Positions 23,801 through 36,214 of a stretch of 64,000 nucleotides of DNA are shown here, piece after piece. The stretch comes from Thunnus maccoyii (lineage: Eukaryota > Chordata > Actinopteri > Scombriformes > Scombridae). A program made the translations under genes and the position numbers. Below the pieces are notes generated by a model. The model was not told where the DNA came from. It saw only the letters and a list, made by a program, of their open reading frames with translations, and did no database searches. Within the stretch, counting starts at the first letter, position 1. Each line of letters starts with the position of its first letter. The stretch is taken from positions 8,927,001-8,991,000 of the forward strand of contig NC_056533.1 in the NCBI RefSeq assembly GCF_910596095.1, given 5' to 3'.

Positions 23801-26422
23801 GCCATACTGGAAGTCGTGATAAGTGTCGGTGTCAGATAAAATGTATATACCTACTACCTGTTTTTGACACAAGGATGTATTAAGAGTGCTGGATACAGCA
23901 CATTGAGTACCAGTTGTGGCAATAGTGGTCAACCATCGTACTGTAACAAAAAAATAATACTTTACCTCATAAGTGACCATAATAAAAAGAGAAATATGAA
24001 TTAATTATTGCTCACTATATTATGAATTTAAACTTAAAAGATTTAATGTTTGTAAGACTTTTCCAGAGTCTAGCAAAGCTAATTCTTATATGTGTGACAT
24101 TATAGTGTATGGGGCAGGCAGACACGGCAAGCTAAATAGCTAACTATTATGAGCAACTGCTCATGTCAGCACAGCAAATGACTGCAAAGCCACCACTGCT
24201 GACAGCTGCAGCTAAATAAATTCAAATGTTAACCCTAATGCAACTGATTAAGCTAATTTAAAAGGAGCTATACACAGTTTGTTTATATCTGTGCTCACAT
24301 GTTGATGAATTGCTCCAAATACATAACAGTGTAAAATAAAATAATTTAGGCTTTTTTAATGATGTGACTACTTTTTCTATTTCTCCTTTTATGTGAGTTC
24401 AGTAAAGCGATGTGCAGTGCACTGCACAACTCAGGGGTAAAACAGGAAGAGACTGAACGTTTTGGTAAATGCACTTGGTGAGAAACTTTTAATTAAGTGA
24501 GTGTGTGTCATCTTGGAGTTCAGCATCCTGTTCTTATAATATCCTTAGTTTGACAGTTATATTCCACAATGTCATCTTTGATGAGGTTTAAAGGGCTTCA
24601 GTGGCTAAGATGCATATGAATGCTAACAAAATTATGCTAACAATCATTATTGTATGTTGGTTAAATGACAAGGATGTTTTCTATTTTTTTGAGTACCATA
24701 GATACCCATTGATCTTATATGGATAGAAGACCCCAGTATCATATTTGAGATTTCCAGAAAAAACAGCAAATATAAATGATTTATGGAGAACTTTGAGAAC
24801 CCAAAGCTAATAGAAGAAAAGCTAACCAGGAACTGGTAAGTTACTTTGGCGCTCTTTATTCAGACCAATATTTTTGTCCTAACAGAGGTAATTTCTCTAT
24901 AACATAAAGGTTTTATTGAGATGTTATGTTGTAAAATGCCTGTACAGAACATCTGTAAAATTTAGAAAAATGTAACTGTTTTAAAGTTGTTTTATGCAAG
25001 GGTGTTATGGCAGAACATGATCACAGTTCCTAAGGTACTACTGGACTGTTAGCATTAGCATAAATTCTTATTATACAGCGTTACCATAAATTATAGCCCA
25101 CACTATATTACGCTATAATATGTCGATGTAATTTATTTTTATTCATTCACACAATTTTTTCTTTTTTTCTCAAAAAAATTAGTATCAAAGCTTTTTAAAA
25201 ATGTCCCAATGCCATGAGTTTAATTTGGTTTAGCTGCACAGTAAGATAGAAATACAAAGAGGAAAAACAAGATAAACAAATAAACATCCAATTTGCACAG
25301 ATGGGATAGAAAAGTAAAAAATGACGAGTGCAACACCTCATCTCAAAACATAAACAAAAAATTGATATGAAAATTAATATGAAATGAGTCTTATATGACC
25401 CCTGCGTAAGTGAGCACATCTCCTGATCATTTATCGACCTTAAGTGATTAGATACACTGAGAAAGGAAATTGATTTGGCTTAGCGTGTCTGCCTGTAATG
25501 GCTTCAGCATGCAATCCACTGCCACATCACACCACAGTCAGACAGGCAACATCCTGTAAAAGCACTAAAGGTTTCTGCTGAAGATTTCTCCTGGCTGGAG
25601 ATATGTCAAAACGCCCACTCTGTGGACTCATCTGTGAGCATCTGTGAGTTGGCATGACCTCTGACCACCTATGGAGGAAAAAAGACCACAATCATAAGAA
25701 ATCATGTTCTTACAGATGTACTATTACTGCATGGGAATATTTTTGATCGTCTCTTACAATGAATCCATGCAATAAATCAATCAGTCACTCATAATCAGTC
25801 CAGACAGAAAAAATTATAAAGATATTAGATGATGGATAGAAATGAGGCAGATGGTGCTCTAGTATCGAGGCAATTCCCAAAACAAGTTGATTTACACTGA
25901 TAACAAGTGAAATAAGCACTGTTAAAACTGAGTCTATTTGTCTTGTTCACCAAATAGAATTTAGATGATTGTGGTACAAATGTGATACAAATTGTACTTT
26001 AAGTATCAATAGTAAAAGGACTCAGTCTACAGACAAAATCTGACTGATATTTTATTGTATATTACATAATTAGATTATTAATATTTATATATTAATAAAT
26101 GTAACAGTGTGTGAGTAGGATTTGTTAACAAAACCATCTGAGAGGTTTAGAGAGAAAAATCTCTTTTTGGTGGAACTGCTATCTGACATCAGAAACATGT
26201 CATGAAACCCCAATACTGCTTTTGGTACCACTGATTTAATATTTAAGAATCTGTCGTATTTTATAAACTTATCATGTGTTTTCAATGTAAAATCTCATTC
26301 TCAAAGGTAACTTGTAATTTTGGCTGTCAGGTAAATATAGTAGAGTAAGAAGTACAATACTTCCCTCTGAATTGTAGTGGAGTATAAAGGAGCATAAAAT
26401 GGAAGTACCTTAAAATTGAACG

Positions 26423-26708
26423 TAAAGGTCCAATGTGTATCATTAGTGGCGTCTAGTGGTCAGGTTGCTGATTGCAACCAACTGAATACCCCCCCCCCTT
26501 CCAAGTGTGCAGGAGAACCTATGGTGGCGGCGAAACTCACGAAAAACACAAAAATCCCTCCAGGGGTCATTCTAAGCTAACGAAAACACAATGATTCTTA
26601 TTTTCAGGTGATTATACACTAATGAAAACATACTTAAGAATATTATATTCCATTACTGCCAAGTCCGTTCAGTTAGATGCCACTAAATTCTACACACTGC
26701 ACCTTTAA
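26423..26708. mobile_element. TTAA-type inverted-repeat element, copy 2 (short form)
   Basis: This is the same family as 9679-10064. It shares GTGTGTA/ATGTGTAT at the start, GCAACCAACT, CTTCCAAGTGTG, AGGAGAACCTATGGTG and GATTATACACTAAT, in the same order. The right end, TAGATGCCACTAAATTCTAC then ACACTGCACCTTTAA, is the reverse complement of the family's left end. About 100 bp present in the middle of copy 1 are missing here. The left TTAA is mutated. Confidence 0.75.
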
Positions 26709-29011
26709 GTTCAGTAAATGTACTTAGTTACTTTCCACCATTTATGACCATGAAGTTCAATGTTCCTGGTTGGAATCTGACTGGAGAACTATTGCTTATC
26801 TAATAAAAGCATTAAAAAGTTAGTTCAAGAATTTAGTTGATTTAGTGTAGTCTTTGTGTCCTTGTGAATTCTGGTAGTAGTAACTGTAGTAGTAGCAGCA
26901 GTAGTTTTTGTCTTGTTCTATATGAGTGAAAGACAAAGAGTGAGCGTGATGAAGAGTAGACAGAGAGAGGGGAGAGAAAGAGCATGAGTGGGCGAGAATG
27001 AGACTTAAAGATGCAGACTAAGTGTTAGTCTTAGAAGAAGGTGAGCAGTAACGACAGCCATGTAGATATTTTACGTAGGTAGTGACAGAGACGATTCATT
27101 TATGGATTTGATACTTTTAGTCAAACTGATAATATAGATCAAACCGGTAATATAGATTTACTGTCTTGAAATGTGTCAAGTCAATGACCATTCTGCCATT
27201 TTGCCAGTTAGCTATCAATATTGAAACAAAGAGAACAATGTATTCTGAGTGGGCCAGAGACAAGTTGTCAATCAAAGTGACTTTTCTGACAGATAAAGTA
27301 GTCTGCAATCTGGCTCCAGGCTGAAGACTAAATAACATTTAATTACCTGTCAAACTGACTCATCAACCAACAAAGCCAACACAGTGAATACACTCTAATT
27401 ATTCAATGTTTGATTTGATTTCTTTAATATCCTGGTTCTCTCTCCTTTATGGGTTGGAAGCCATTGTTCTTAAATTTAATTTGAACCTATCATATTTAAA
27501 GCTGCAGGTTTGTTTTAGCACAGAAAATCTCTAAATCATTAAAAACTTTGAACTCTAGGTATGCACATTCAGTATGAAACTAAAGTTATTTTTTTCATCA
27601 TCTTGATTATCTGATGCATCAAGGTTTATTTTAATATTCAAACATTATGGACAGGGTTTAAACTACATTGCACTTTTAGCTTGTTTAGTTTTAGTGAGAG
27701 ACCCTGTCTTATAATTTGATGCAAACACCGTAACTTGGATTCAAATTAGAGGAAGGTAAACTACACTAAGACCTCAAGATGTGATCTTCATAATTTGCAT
27801 TAAAAAAATGCAGTTCCTTTTTTTTGTTTTTTTTCATTGTTCTTGGAACTACAGCGTGTTCAATTGTCTGGTATCATAAAGAAACCACCCACGCAGTGAG
27901 GAGTTACAGCTGAGGTACATGGTGTACTGCGCTGAATATGACAATATTGTGCTTATTACATTTAAGTTACAGAATCATCTGCAGTTCAGCTTTTAAAAAT
28001 AAAGGCAAACTCCAAGACCTAGGCACACTGCTGCTCCGCTCAACCACGCGTGAATAATCCGGCTTTAAGTTGCTCTTCGGGCTGGAAGTAATTTATTTTA
28101 AACTTCCTATTCTTGATGAGAAAAGGGCAATAATGAAGAAAAATAATTGAAACAGTTGATAACAGTGTGAGGTAGTTTGACAATTTCTGAGTTGTGTGTT
28201 ACTGGATGACGAGCAGAGCTTACTGTTGGACATTTCTCATTCATGGTTGACTGGATGTGCTTTTTAATCAACAACTTGACGATGGTCGTGATGTTTAGTG
28301 CTTTTTTCCATTTAACCAGGCAACAACTTGCTGGACTTAGTTATCCACACTTTTACAGAACATGGATGTCACCTCGTACTAAAGCTTTTCAGTGTTCATT
28401 GCTCCTTTGCTAACCCTGAATTGCAACTTGAATTAGATGTTTTTCAGGTGGCAGAACAAGTCAAATGGCACAACATCTGCTCGTGAACTCACATGTTAAC
28501 TCATAAGAGGTTGCGTCTGGATGAAAGATACTATTAAGATTCTGCTATTATAGAAGAATCTCTGTGGACAGGGGTTTTCCTTTCATATGAAAGATGGTCT
28601 GATTCATCATTGACTGCACTGTAAGACCTCCATCAGCAGCGCCCCAGTACAGCACCAGACAGTAATGACTTAATTAACTGGTTTATTTAGTGGTTAATCA
28701 GTTAATTAAAAGCAGAGTAATTGGGTTTTAAGGGCTCTCAAGAGAACCTGGCAGACGTTAATATAAGACCACAGAAAAGATCAGTCATTTGTGAAGTGAA
28801 GCACAATTTTTACAGTGCTATTAACAACACAAAGTGCCTTACAGACAACAAAAGACATTGAAGGGACTGTGTATCTGTGTGTGAATGTCTGCATGTGCAC
28901 ATACAGAATCTAATCTGTACAATCCTGAGTGAGACTTGAGTCACTGCATTCATTCAATGATGCTATAATATGAAGTCAGAGACAAATTTATTTTCAAAAT
29001 ACAAAAGAGAA

Positions 29012-29426
29012 TTAAAGGGCGGGTCCGTTATTTTTTTGAGTTTTTCAGGTTTTCATGTCATTCGGTAGCTAAACATTAGTGTTCCATATGCATGATGATG
29101 TTGCTACGTATAAACCCGCCTAGCTAGCAGCCACAGAGACAGACTAAGCACCCACTGTTGCTACTGCTCAAAGTTTAAAAAATAAACTCCTCCCACCAGT
29201 AAACAGCTCTGGATCAGAGCAGAGTCCGGTGTGACTCGTGGGTGTTATTCGTTACTCTGCTCCCAGCTCTCTCCTCCAGAGCTCCTGGCACTCAGCAACT
29301 GTCTGTCCGTCCACTTTATAAACATCTCACAAACTCAGACTCAGTTCTGCGACATTCAGCTAACGGCTGAGTGGGCGTTTCAATTTGAAAAACCCAGAAG
29401 GGAACACAGGTGGAGTTGTCCTTTAA
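29012..29426. mobile_element. Probable TTAA-flanked element
   Basis: The left end is TTAAAGGGCGGGTCCGTTA and the right end is GTGGAGTTGTCCTTTAA. Both carry TTAA, and the short inverted ends TTAAAGG/CCTTTAA resemble a widespread fish repeat family. The interior is non-coding. The inverted repeat is short, so this could be coincidence. Confidence 0.45.
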
Positions 29427-30718
29427 GAAGTTGACTACTCCTTACCTTCAAGCATAGAACTGGGATCCTCTCTAAACCTCAGATGACAGCTGTCAAAATT
29501 TATTCTTTGGCTCATGTTTATTCATTTTTCATAGTTAAGATTATGATAAAAAAACATCATCCTCAGAGGAGCTTATAAACATTTAATGTGACACTTACCT
29601 AAACTTGGTATTTTTTAGCCACGCTAGTGGCTAGCGGCTAGCGGATAGTGGACTCTTTTCCAGCTTTAACATCATATGGGATGGATGGTAGAGACGGAAA
29701 AAGATATTTATTTTTAGCATTTACGTCACAGGACAACTGATGACGGTTATGATTACAGTGTTGGCGAAGTGAGGGTTGAAAACTGTGTATTGATAATTTA
29801 ACACCAAATCTGGTAAATGTGTGTTTATCTCCATGAATGACAGACTTTGGCTGACGTGAGGCATCCCATTTGCTTAACTTTTAGGCACTTCTGTATTATG
29901 AAGCACCAAGTCGGATATATAGCAGCTTTCAGGAAAAATCTGAGTTTCCTGGTTGTAACTATGACTTGGATGTTCATATGAACCCTGTTTTCGAGTCCGA
30001 ATCTCATAATTACAACAACTCCGATACGACATGAACACAGCATGAGTCTTGTTAGAATAACATAATGGTTTAATAGTATGAAGGTGGGTTTGTAAGAATT
30101 TAAATTCCCTTCACTTGTTTCTAAATTAAGGATACATGACACACCCACATATGCATGCATCCTCAGTAGAAAATCATGTGTTATCCTTAATGATGGCATC
30201 TAATTGTTGGAGAATGAGATGCATTTTAGACAAATGAACACACCCAAGCTGTTTGTCTAAATCCACTGCCGTCTGCCAATCTCGTCCCGCCCTTAACTGA
30301 CCTACAATATTCCTGCCTAAATGGCTTCTCTGCTCTTTTGTCCTTCACTGACAAACATTCTTTCCTACTATACCAAAAAAATTGATAAGACTTGACATGC
30401 ACTTTTATTGTTTGCACACTAGAGTGATTAATTTCGCAGAGTTGCTGTTTTATGGGTAGTTAGAGACTGGAATGAACTGTTGTACAATTACACTTTTATC
30501 AGTTTTTAATTACTCTGAATAAATTACACATTTTCTAAGACTTTATAAAATAGTGTTTGATTGAAGATAAATTAGTATTACTTGCTGTCAGTTTGATAGA
30601 TAATGACAACCTACAGCTTAAACAGCAGTGTAGTGTTGTGTGTGTGAAAGTGAGTGTGTCTACCAATGTGGGCATACACAATGTGTACATTAGGCATGTG
30701 TGAATGTGTGTATTTGTA

Positions 30719-30848
30719 TGTGTGTGTGTGTGTGTGTGTGTGTTCTGTGTAGGTCTGTGTGTATGAATGTCTGAATGCTGTGTATGTTTTGTGCATGTGA
30801 GTTTGAGTGAATGTGCTTGCTTGTGTGTGTGTGTGTGTGTGTGTGTGA
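30719..30848. repeat. TG-rich microsatellites
   Basis: Two pure TG runs, at about 30719-30742 and 30824-30848, are joined by TG-rich sequence. The His/Thr-rich minus-strand open frame over them is an artefact. Confidence 0.9.
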
Positions 30849-31535
30849 TACGCCAGCCACAAACAATGATTCAGTTTGTTGCCAGAGGCATTAATTGAGG
30901 CATCAATTAAAGGAGTTAACGAGTTTGTTTAATGAGATGAAAACTGGTTGTGTTTCTGACGTCAGACTCCTCAGACTGGGCTGTTCCTCCCAGAATAAGG
31001 TCAAACAATTTTCTTTCTCTCCTTTTACATTCTCTAAGTCATTCTCCATATTTAGTTTTTCCAAATGTAGGATCCTGGTATAGTGCATGATGGTTCACCA
31101 GTATAGCTTATACGGACACTTGAATTGAATTAAGCCATTTTTAATGTTCCCAGTTCCATCTGTCCTTTTCCAGTTTATGACAAGTCAAAATGTCTCGTGT
31201 GAAAGAGGTCTATCGTCTGTCATGTCCCTCCAGTTCTCATTATAGTGTCAGAAGTCTACAAGCCTGTGAATGCAGATCATTCACCTGGCACATGGCATTT
31301 TAATGAGTGACTGGGCAAAGTTCTTGTAATAACATAATGATAATTTAATGTGACCTTCAGTTCACAGTAGCAGATAATGTGGACTTTAAACGCTATTTTT
31401 ACGGTGAATGCTAATATAAAACATGATTGGCTATGCACTATCATTCTTTGGGTCTTTGTCTGTTGTTACATAATTCACTGACTAGTAGTTGACCAGTGGT
31501 TGTGTGTCTGTTACAGACTTTTAAGATATTTTCCA

Positions 31536-32312
31536 ACATTTTGAGAGATGAGCTTGTTTGCTTCCTTACCTGAAGTACGATGAGAAGTTTATGGTTGCTC
31601 TTGGGTGTGTTTGCTCTCTAACAATGAGCAGCCTGATACTGTGGCTTAACGAACAGATTAAGAGTGCTTGTTACTGGCCAGCAACAGCTGTGCCCAATAA
31701 CCATGTAGCATCTCAGAAGTCCTGCCCTCATAGTGAAGTTATCTGCTTCCTACACTTTCTCAAGGTGATTCTTGGATGTATTGGTGGCTTGCTAGCTAAG
31801 AAAATACAACATGTATAAAATTCAGAGCTGTTGAAATGCATATTTTTCATCTTTCAGTCGAGACTAACCCTTTCCTCCTGCTTCCAGTCTTTGTGCTAAG
31901 CTAGCTCTAAACATATGTATCCTTGACTAATGATAAACAAGTTAACAGTTCTTACTACTTTTGTGTGTCAAAAGACAAAAGTCCTCACTCGAAATTAGGT
32001 GTAATACTCAAGAAAAAATGCAAACCACAATGTACTTTACTTTTGAGTCAGCCATGTTTTTTTCATCGGTGGGAGCTAACAGGTCTAGAAAGAGTCTTAA
32101 AAGAAGTTCAACATTTTGTAGAGATTGTAGGAAAGAAGAAATAGTCCAGCACATATCCCCTGTAAAATATCAAATTGTTGTTTCAATGCTAAGGTTTTTG
32201 TACAGATTAAGCAACCAAGATACAACATGTTGATTAGTGAGCTTTAGAGGTGCTGGTAGGTGGATTTTATTACCAGTCTCCAGTCTTTGTGCTAAACTAA
32301 CTGAAGCTGGTG
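31536..32312. repeat. Fragments of a common teleost interspersed repeat, both orientations
   Basis: 31536-31591 carries GAGAGATGAGCTTGTTTGCT in plus orientation. 31854-31913 carries CCAGTCTTTGTGCTAAGCTA, and 32138-32312 carries a longer relative, in minus orientation. 32138-32312 includes TTTAGAGGTGCTGGTAGGTG and CCAGTCTTTGTGCTAAACTA. I recognise this phrase set from many percomorph genomes, but the family name is not certain. The open frames here are chance. Confidence 0.6.
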
Positions 32313-32633
32313 GGTCCAACAGCATATTTACAACATATTCCCATAAAATCTGTACATTCATACAGAACTATCATTTTCATAATTGTAAAATTGTAAATTG
32401 TACACATTTTAAGTGTTTATACAGCAATCAGTCAAGGCATTGAATAGAAGTTGACACATTACTGAATTTAAAGTTGAAAACCTATAAATAAAGTGCTGTC
32501 CTAACATACTGACATAAACAGGCAAATATTACTGCACTGTTGGAAGAAAAGAGAATTTGCATGATGTTAGCAAACTGTTGCATTCAAATGCTACATTTGC
32601 TCTGTCCTGTGTTGTGCAGCAGACGGTGGGACC

Positions 32634-35073
32634 ATGAAGACTGTGGTGGCTCTGCTGCTGCTCTGTCTGTGTGATCCTGGACAGAGTGACTGCCAGGCAG
32701 ACTGCCTGTCCTGCAGCAACATCCTGCCCAAACAGCTCAGTTTCAACACCATGGTGAGGAGTGCACACTGACACACAAACACACACACATACACACACTG
32801 GAGACTGCAAGAGGGCCGCAGCCATCCAAAAAGAGGCCTCCACTGGTGTTACAGCTGTGTCACAGTTAAACAAATTCAGATTTCGCATCAATTTACTGCC
32901 ACACAGGATGATTGCAATGGCAAAAAGGGCATTTTGATGCTGTAGTGGCCCTTAACAATCAAGTGGTTATTGTAGTTTGGGCATAGACACAGGTGGGATA
33001 TTTTCTCAGTACACTGAAACTAGCAAGCCTCTCCATCTGGGCAAAACTGGACTACACTTATACACAAATAAACAAACTCACACAAACACAATCTCTCCAC
33101 GAGGGTTCTTTAAATTTGTTGATAAAATGATTGGAAACCCCGCATCACCCCACCTTGCTGCATTTGTCCCATCCTCCCTCCATCTCCCTCACTGTCTCTG
33201 ACTCAACAAATTACCCTTTTGGCATTTGAGTTTTAATTTGTTGTGGCTAATTGATTCCTGGGGATAGATGTGTGTTTTTCCAGTCAGTGCTTATGTCTGT
33301 TGGTTGTTGTTCTCTGGTTAATGACATGCCTTCTTCTCAGACATTTCAGCAGGGAGCACAGTGGAAGACATTTAAGTGCACATGGCTTAAAACTCTGAAC
33401 TGTTGGTTTTAGACACTTAGGATAGTCACATTTTGACTTCTAATGAGTGGGGGAAATTGGGATTTTTTTGTCTTGTAAGATTGCTGAAAGACTTTCATGG
33501 AAAGTGTCATTGTTTAGTGGAGGCACCTTAATACATGCAATCTACAATTGTAGCAAACATTAACATTATACAGAAATCTTCTTTATAATCTCTGCCTTCT
33601 TGGCTTATTATTATTCTCTGTTCTCCTTCCTGGCTGGAAGGCATTTTACACAACAGAGCCTCAATTATAATAAGCATTTTTGGAAACATTAGATAATGTG
33701 CTCATAAGCAATGTGGTATTTTATGCATACTGTAGACGCCACACACACACACACACACACGCCCACTGAACCATTGTAGTAGAAGATATAGGTGATTAAG
33801 GATGGAAATGTAAAAAATCTAATCAATCTCATTCTGTCATATTGATTTTTGTATTTTCCGTGTTAAGACTCTGGCTTTTAAGGACTTTTCACTTAAACGA
33901 CACTTTCGAAACAAATGAGATGCTTTGAATAACACTGCAACATAGCTATGTTTAAAATACATATGGTATACACAAAATCTGGAATTTTGTCAATTTGTCA
34001 AACACAGGTGTAACCGATAGTATTAAGAAACGTCTGTTTGTGTGTGGTCCTCTGGTATGGGTTATTGGAACCTATATGGAACAATTATTAATCAATGTCA
34101 TCAGTGAAATGATTAATACAACCAGATTAAATTATGGGGAAAGAAATTTCAGGTATGCTAAATGATAATCTCTAGGGGTTTATTTTAAAAAGTCTGTTAA
34201 CCCATATCATAAAAAACATTATAATACTCTGATGTTATCAACCCATGCAGATTTGGTTTGGTTTGTAATATCAACCTCTGAGACTTTCTTACTCCCATAT
34301 CCAATAATAATAATCAAGTAGTAGTTATTCACTGTTAGAAATGACTTGTTGAGACAGATGACCAGAAACTTGGATACTGTTAGAATCATATAAATGTACT
34401 CATTGACGAATTAAGAAAGGAAATGACGGTGATCTCTTGTCTTTGTCTCTGTCAGGTGTGTCTCATTGAGTGTGAAGGCAACATTTCCCCAGCTTTCTCC
34501 TGGGACTTCTGCCGTAAGGCGTTATTGTCGCCAATTTCCTCCCTTGGTGGTAACATAAGGAAAAGATCCCAGGAGGAGGTGGAAGCCCTGTTTCCTGAGG
34601 AGGAGGAGCAGATGGAGGGAGTTCTGTTGCAGCCCATTGCACTGCAGAGGTTTGATCACGTGGCCCGGGCACTCAGGGTGGACGACAGGGATCTGGGTGG
34701 CAAGGGCAGCCAGCTGAACACTGCCTACAATTCCCAGAATGCCCTGTCCCTTGAGAATGAGTATGATGAGGAGGCTGGGCAGGAAGAAGGGGATGCTGAT
34801 GTGGCAGTGAGAGGACAGGATGATGTAGGGCTGAGTGTCTCCAAGAGGTTTGGCGGCTTCGTCAAAGGGAGGCACGGCTACAAGAAGCTGATGTCTCCAG
34901 GAAGATCGTACCAGAAGAGGTATGGTGGTTTCATCGGCATTCGGAAGTCGGCCCGCAAGTGGAACAACCAAAAACGTTTCAGTGAATTTCTGAAGCAGTA
35001 TCTGGGGATGAGCACTCGGGCCACTGAGTTCAACAGCGTGTCAGAGGACCTCACTCAACAGAATGAAGTTTAG
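32634..35073 (+). CDS. pnoc: Prepronociceptin (nociceptin/orphanin FQ precursor)
   Basis: This secreted neuropeptide precursor is cut at dibasic sites to release nociceptin, the ligand of the opioid-like receptor OPRL1. The coding exons are 32634-32753 and 34456-35073, joined in phase 0, for 245 aa. Residues 1-19 are a signal peptide (MKTVVALLLLCLC). Six cysteines follow (the CQADCLSC region and the CLIEC...WDFC region), the conserved N-terminal fold of opioid precursors, with an NIS glycosylation site. A long acidic spacer precedes three C-terminal peptides, each led by Lys-Arg: an FGGF peptide (172-193), YGGFIGIRKSARKWNNQ (196-212) and FSEFLKQYLG onward (215-245). Mammalian nociceptin begins with Phe; here it is Tyr, as remembered for some other fish. 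The precursor is longer than the mammalian one (about 176 aa). Splicing is GT-AG (donor 32754, acceptor ending 34455), and the exon 2 acceptor is at about 32619. Identity is secure; cleavage products are inferred. Confidence 0.95.
34849..34914 (+). other. pnoc: FGGF opioid-like peptide within pnoc
   Basis: A 22-residue segment begins FGGFVKGRHGYKK and is bounded on both sides by Lys-Arg. The FGGF core matches the message motif of mammalian nociceptin, and the basic residues behind it resemble its address part. An internal Lys-Lys could give a shorter FGGFVKGRHGY. Whether it is released or binds a receptor is not shown by sequence. Confidence 0.75.
34921..34971 (+). other. pnoc: Nociceptin peptide, Tyr1 form
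   Basis: Seventeen residues, YGGFIGIRKSARKWNNQ, lie between Lys-Arg pairs at 34915-34920 and 34972-34977. Length and the RKSARK core match mammalian nociceptin. Position 1 is Tyr instead of Phe, position 5 Ile instead of Thr, and position 7 Ile instead of Ala. Confidence 0.93.
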
Positions 35074-36202
35074 CAGAGTGAACCTTTGAGCCACTACCAT
35101 AAAACTATTTCCTGTATTTTCACTGATCTTGTTTTGTATTTAAATCACCAACATGTCAAACTTAAACCAGTGTCACCAAAAATGCCCCTTTAAATCCAAG
35201 CAACTACAGAGTCCTTACCAAAAAGTGAAAATTAAGGCCATTATCTCAGACCCCCATTGAAGCCCTTTTTGTTCCAAGACATAAGTGATTAGTCTCGGGC
35301 TTAACCTTCCAAAGAAGTTACTAGAAATTCTGTCCCCCCCTGAAAACAGCTTTGTCCGAACTGTGAAACTCTATAATCCCTGGCATCTTCCATGCCTGTT
35401 GTCCAGCTCTTGGCACCCTGAATCATTCAAATTTCCCATTCAGTGCCCCTTGTGGAGATGTACCAGTTAAAAGATCATGTTTCATATGAATAGCTGCCCA
35501 AACATGAGCTCATGAGCTTTGAAGCTTTAAATCCATTGGAGTCTTAGAGTGGTTTGGAGCAAAATACATTTTTTATTTTATGGTTTTATGTACTGTTGTT
35601 TTTGACCTCATGTTTAATACAGTATATTTTTTATTTCTGTGATGGGTTATGTGTAAAAAGTGCTAAATCTTTTTACATGGATGCCTCCGGCAGGGGAAGG
35701 GTCCAGAGGTAACCTGTTATCTAGATGGACCACGTTCTTTACTCTACAACCATTTTGTGGAAAATCCTGACTTCAGTCTCTGTTAAAGGACAATATCAAT
35801 GTTTTTTTGTGTTTTAGCATTAGGGTAATGTCAGCAGTAATTTGAAGTATGCTCTATGTGATTTATGGTAAATGAATGCAAAAACACTGCTAAAAGTCAT
35901 TCATTTATCACTGTGCCAAAACACACCTGAGACAGGGCTACTGAAGCAGGTTTAATTAAAAGCTCTCTCCTTCAGTCTGGTGTCATGGCAAACTGAAACA
36001 CTACACACAACACTCAATATCCATGTGTATATGCTACTGATCTGTCTGCCAAACTGATGTTATGTACAAGTGAGCATCATCTCTGACTGGCTCTTGTGTG
36101 CCGACGCCAGATTGCTATATGCACAAACAGTGTTTGGTATTTTTCTTTAAACTGTAATGGTGTAAAACGTCTTTTGTGTAAATAGCTGAATTTAAACATG
36201 TC

Positions 36203-36208
36203 AATAAA
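36203..36208 (+). promoter_or_regulatory. pnoc: pnoc polyadenylation signal
   Basis: AATAAA follows about 1.1 kb of AT-rich 3' untranslated sequence after the pnoc stop codon. It is the best signal before the next gene. Confidence 0.6.
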
Positions 36209-36214
36209 AATAGT

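Larger units (their letters stand above)
20487..32619 (+). other. pnoc intron 1 (12.1 kb), no other gene seen
   Basis: No coding exon is recognised within this intron. It holds a foldback element (20574-20816), a TTAA element (26423-26708), another probable TTAA element (29012-29426), TG repeats (30719-30742 and 30824-30848), fragments of a common fish repeat (31536-32312) and several ATTA-rich non-repetitive blocks, for example 21460-21560 and 28640-28760. A palindromic TGACGTCA is at 30957-30964. Confidence 0.45.

Noticed and set aside
29825-30199. 124-codon minus-strand open frame in pnoc intron 1
   Set aside because: No similarity to a known family and no splice or promoter context; consistent with chance in 64 kb.
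34522-34971. 149-codon minus-strand frame opposite pnoc
   Set aside because: Shadow of the pnoc coding exon; the plus strand carries the conserved protein.
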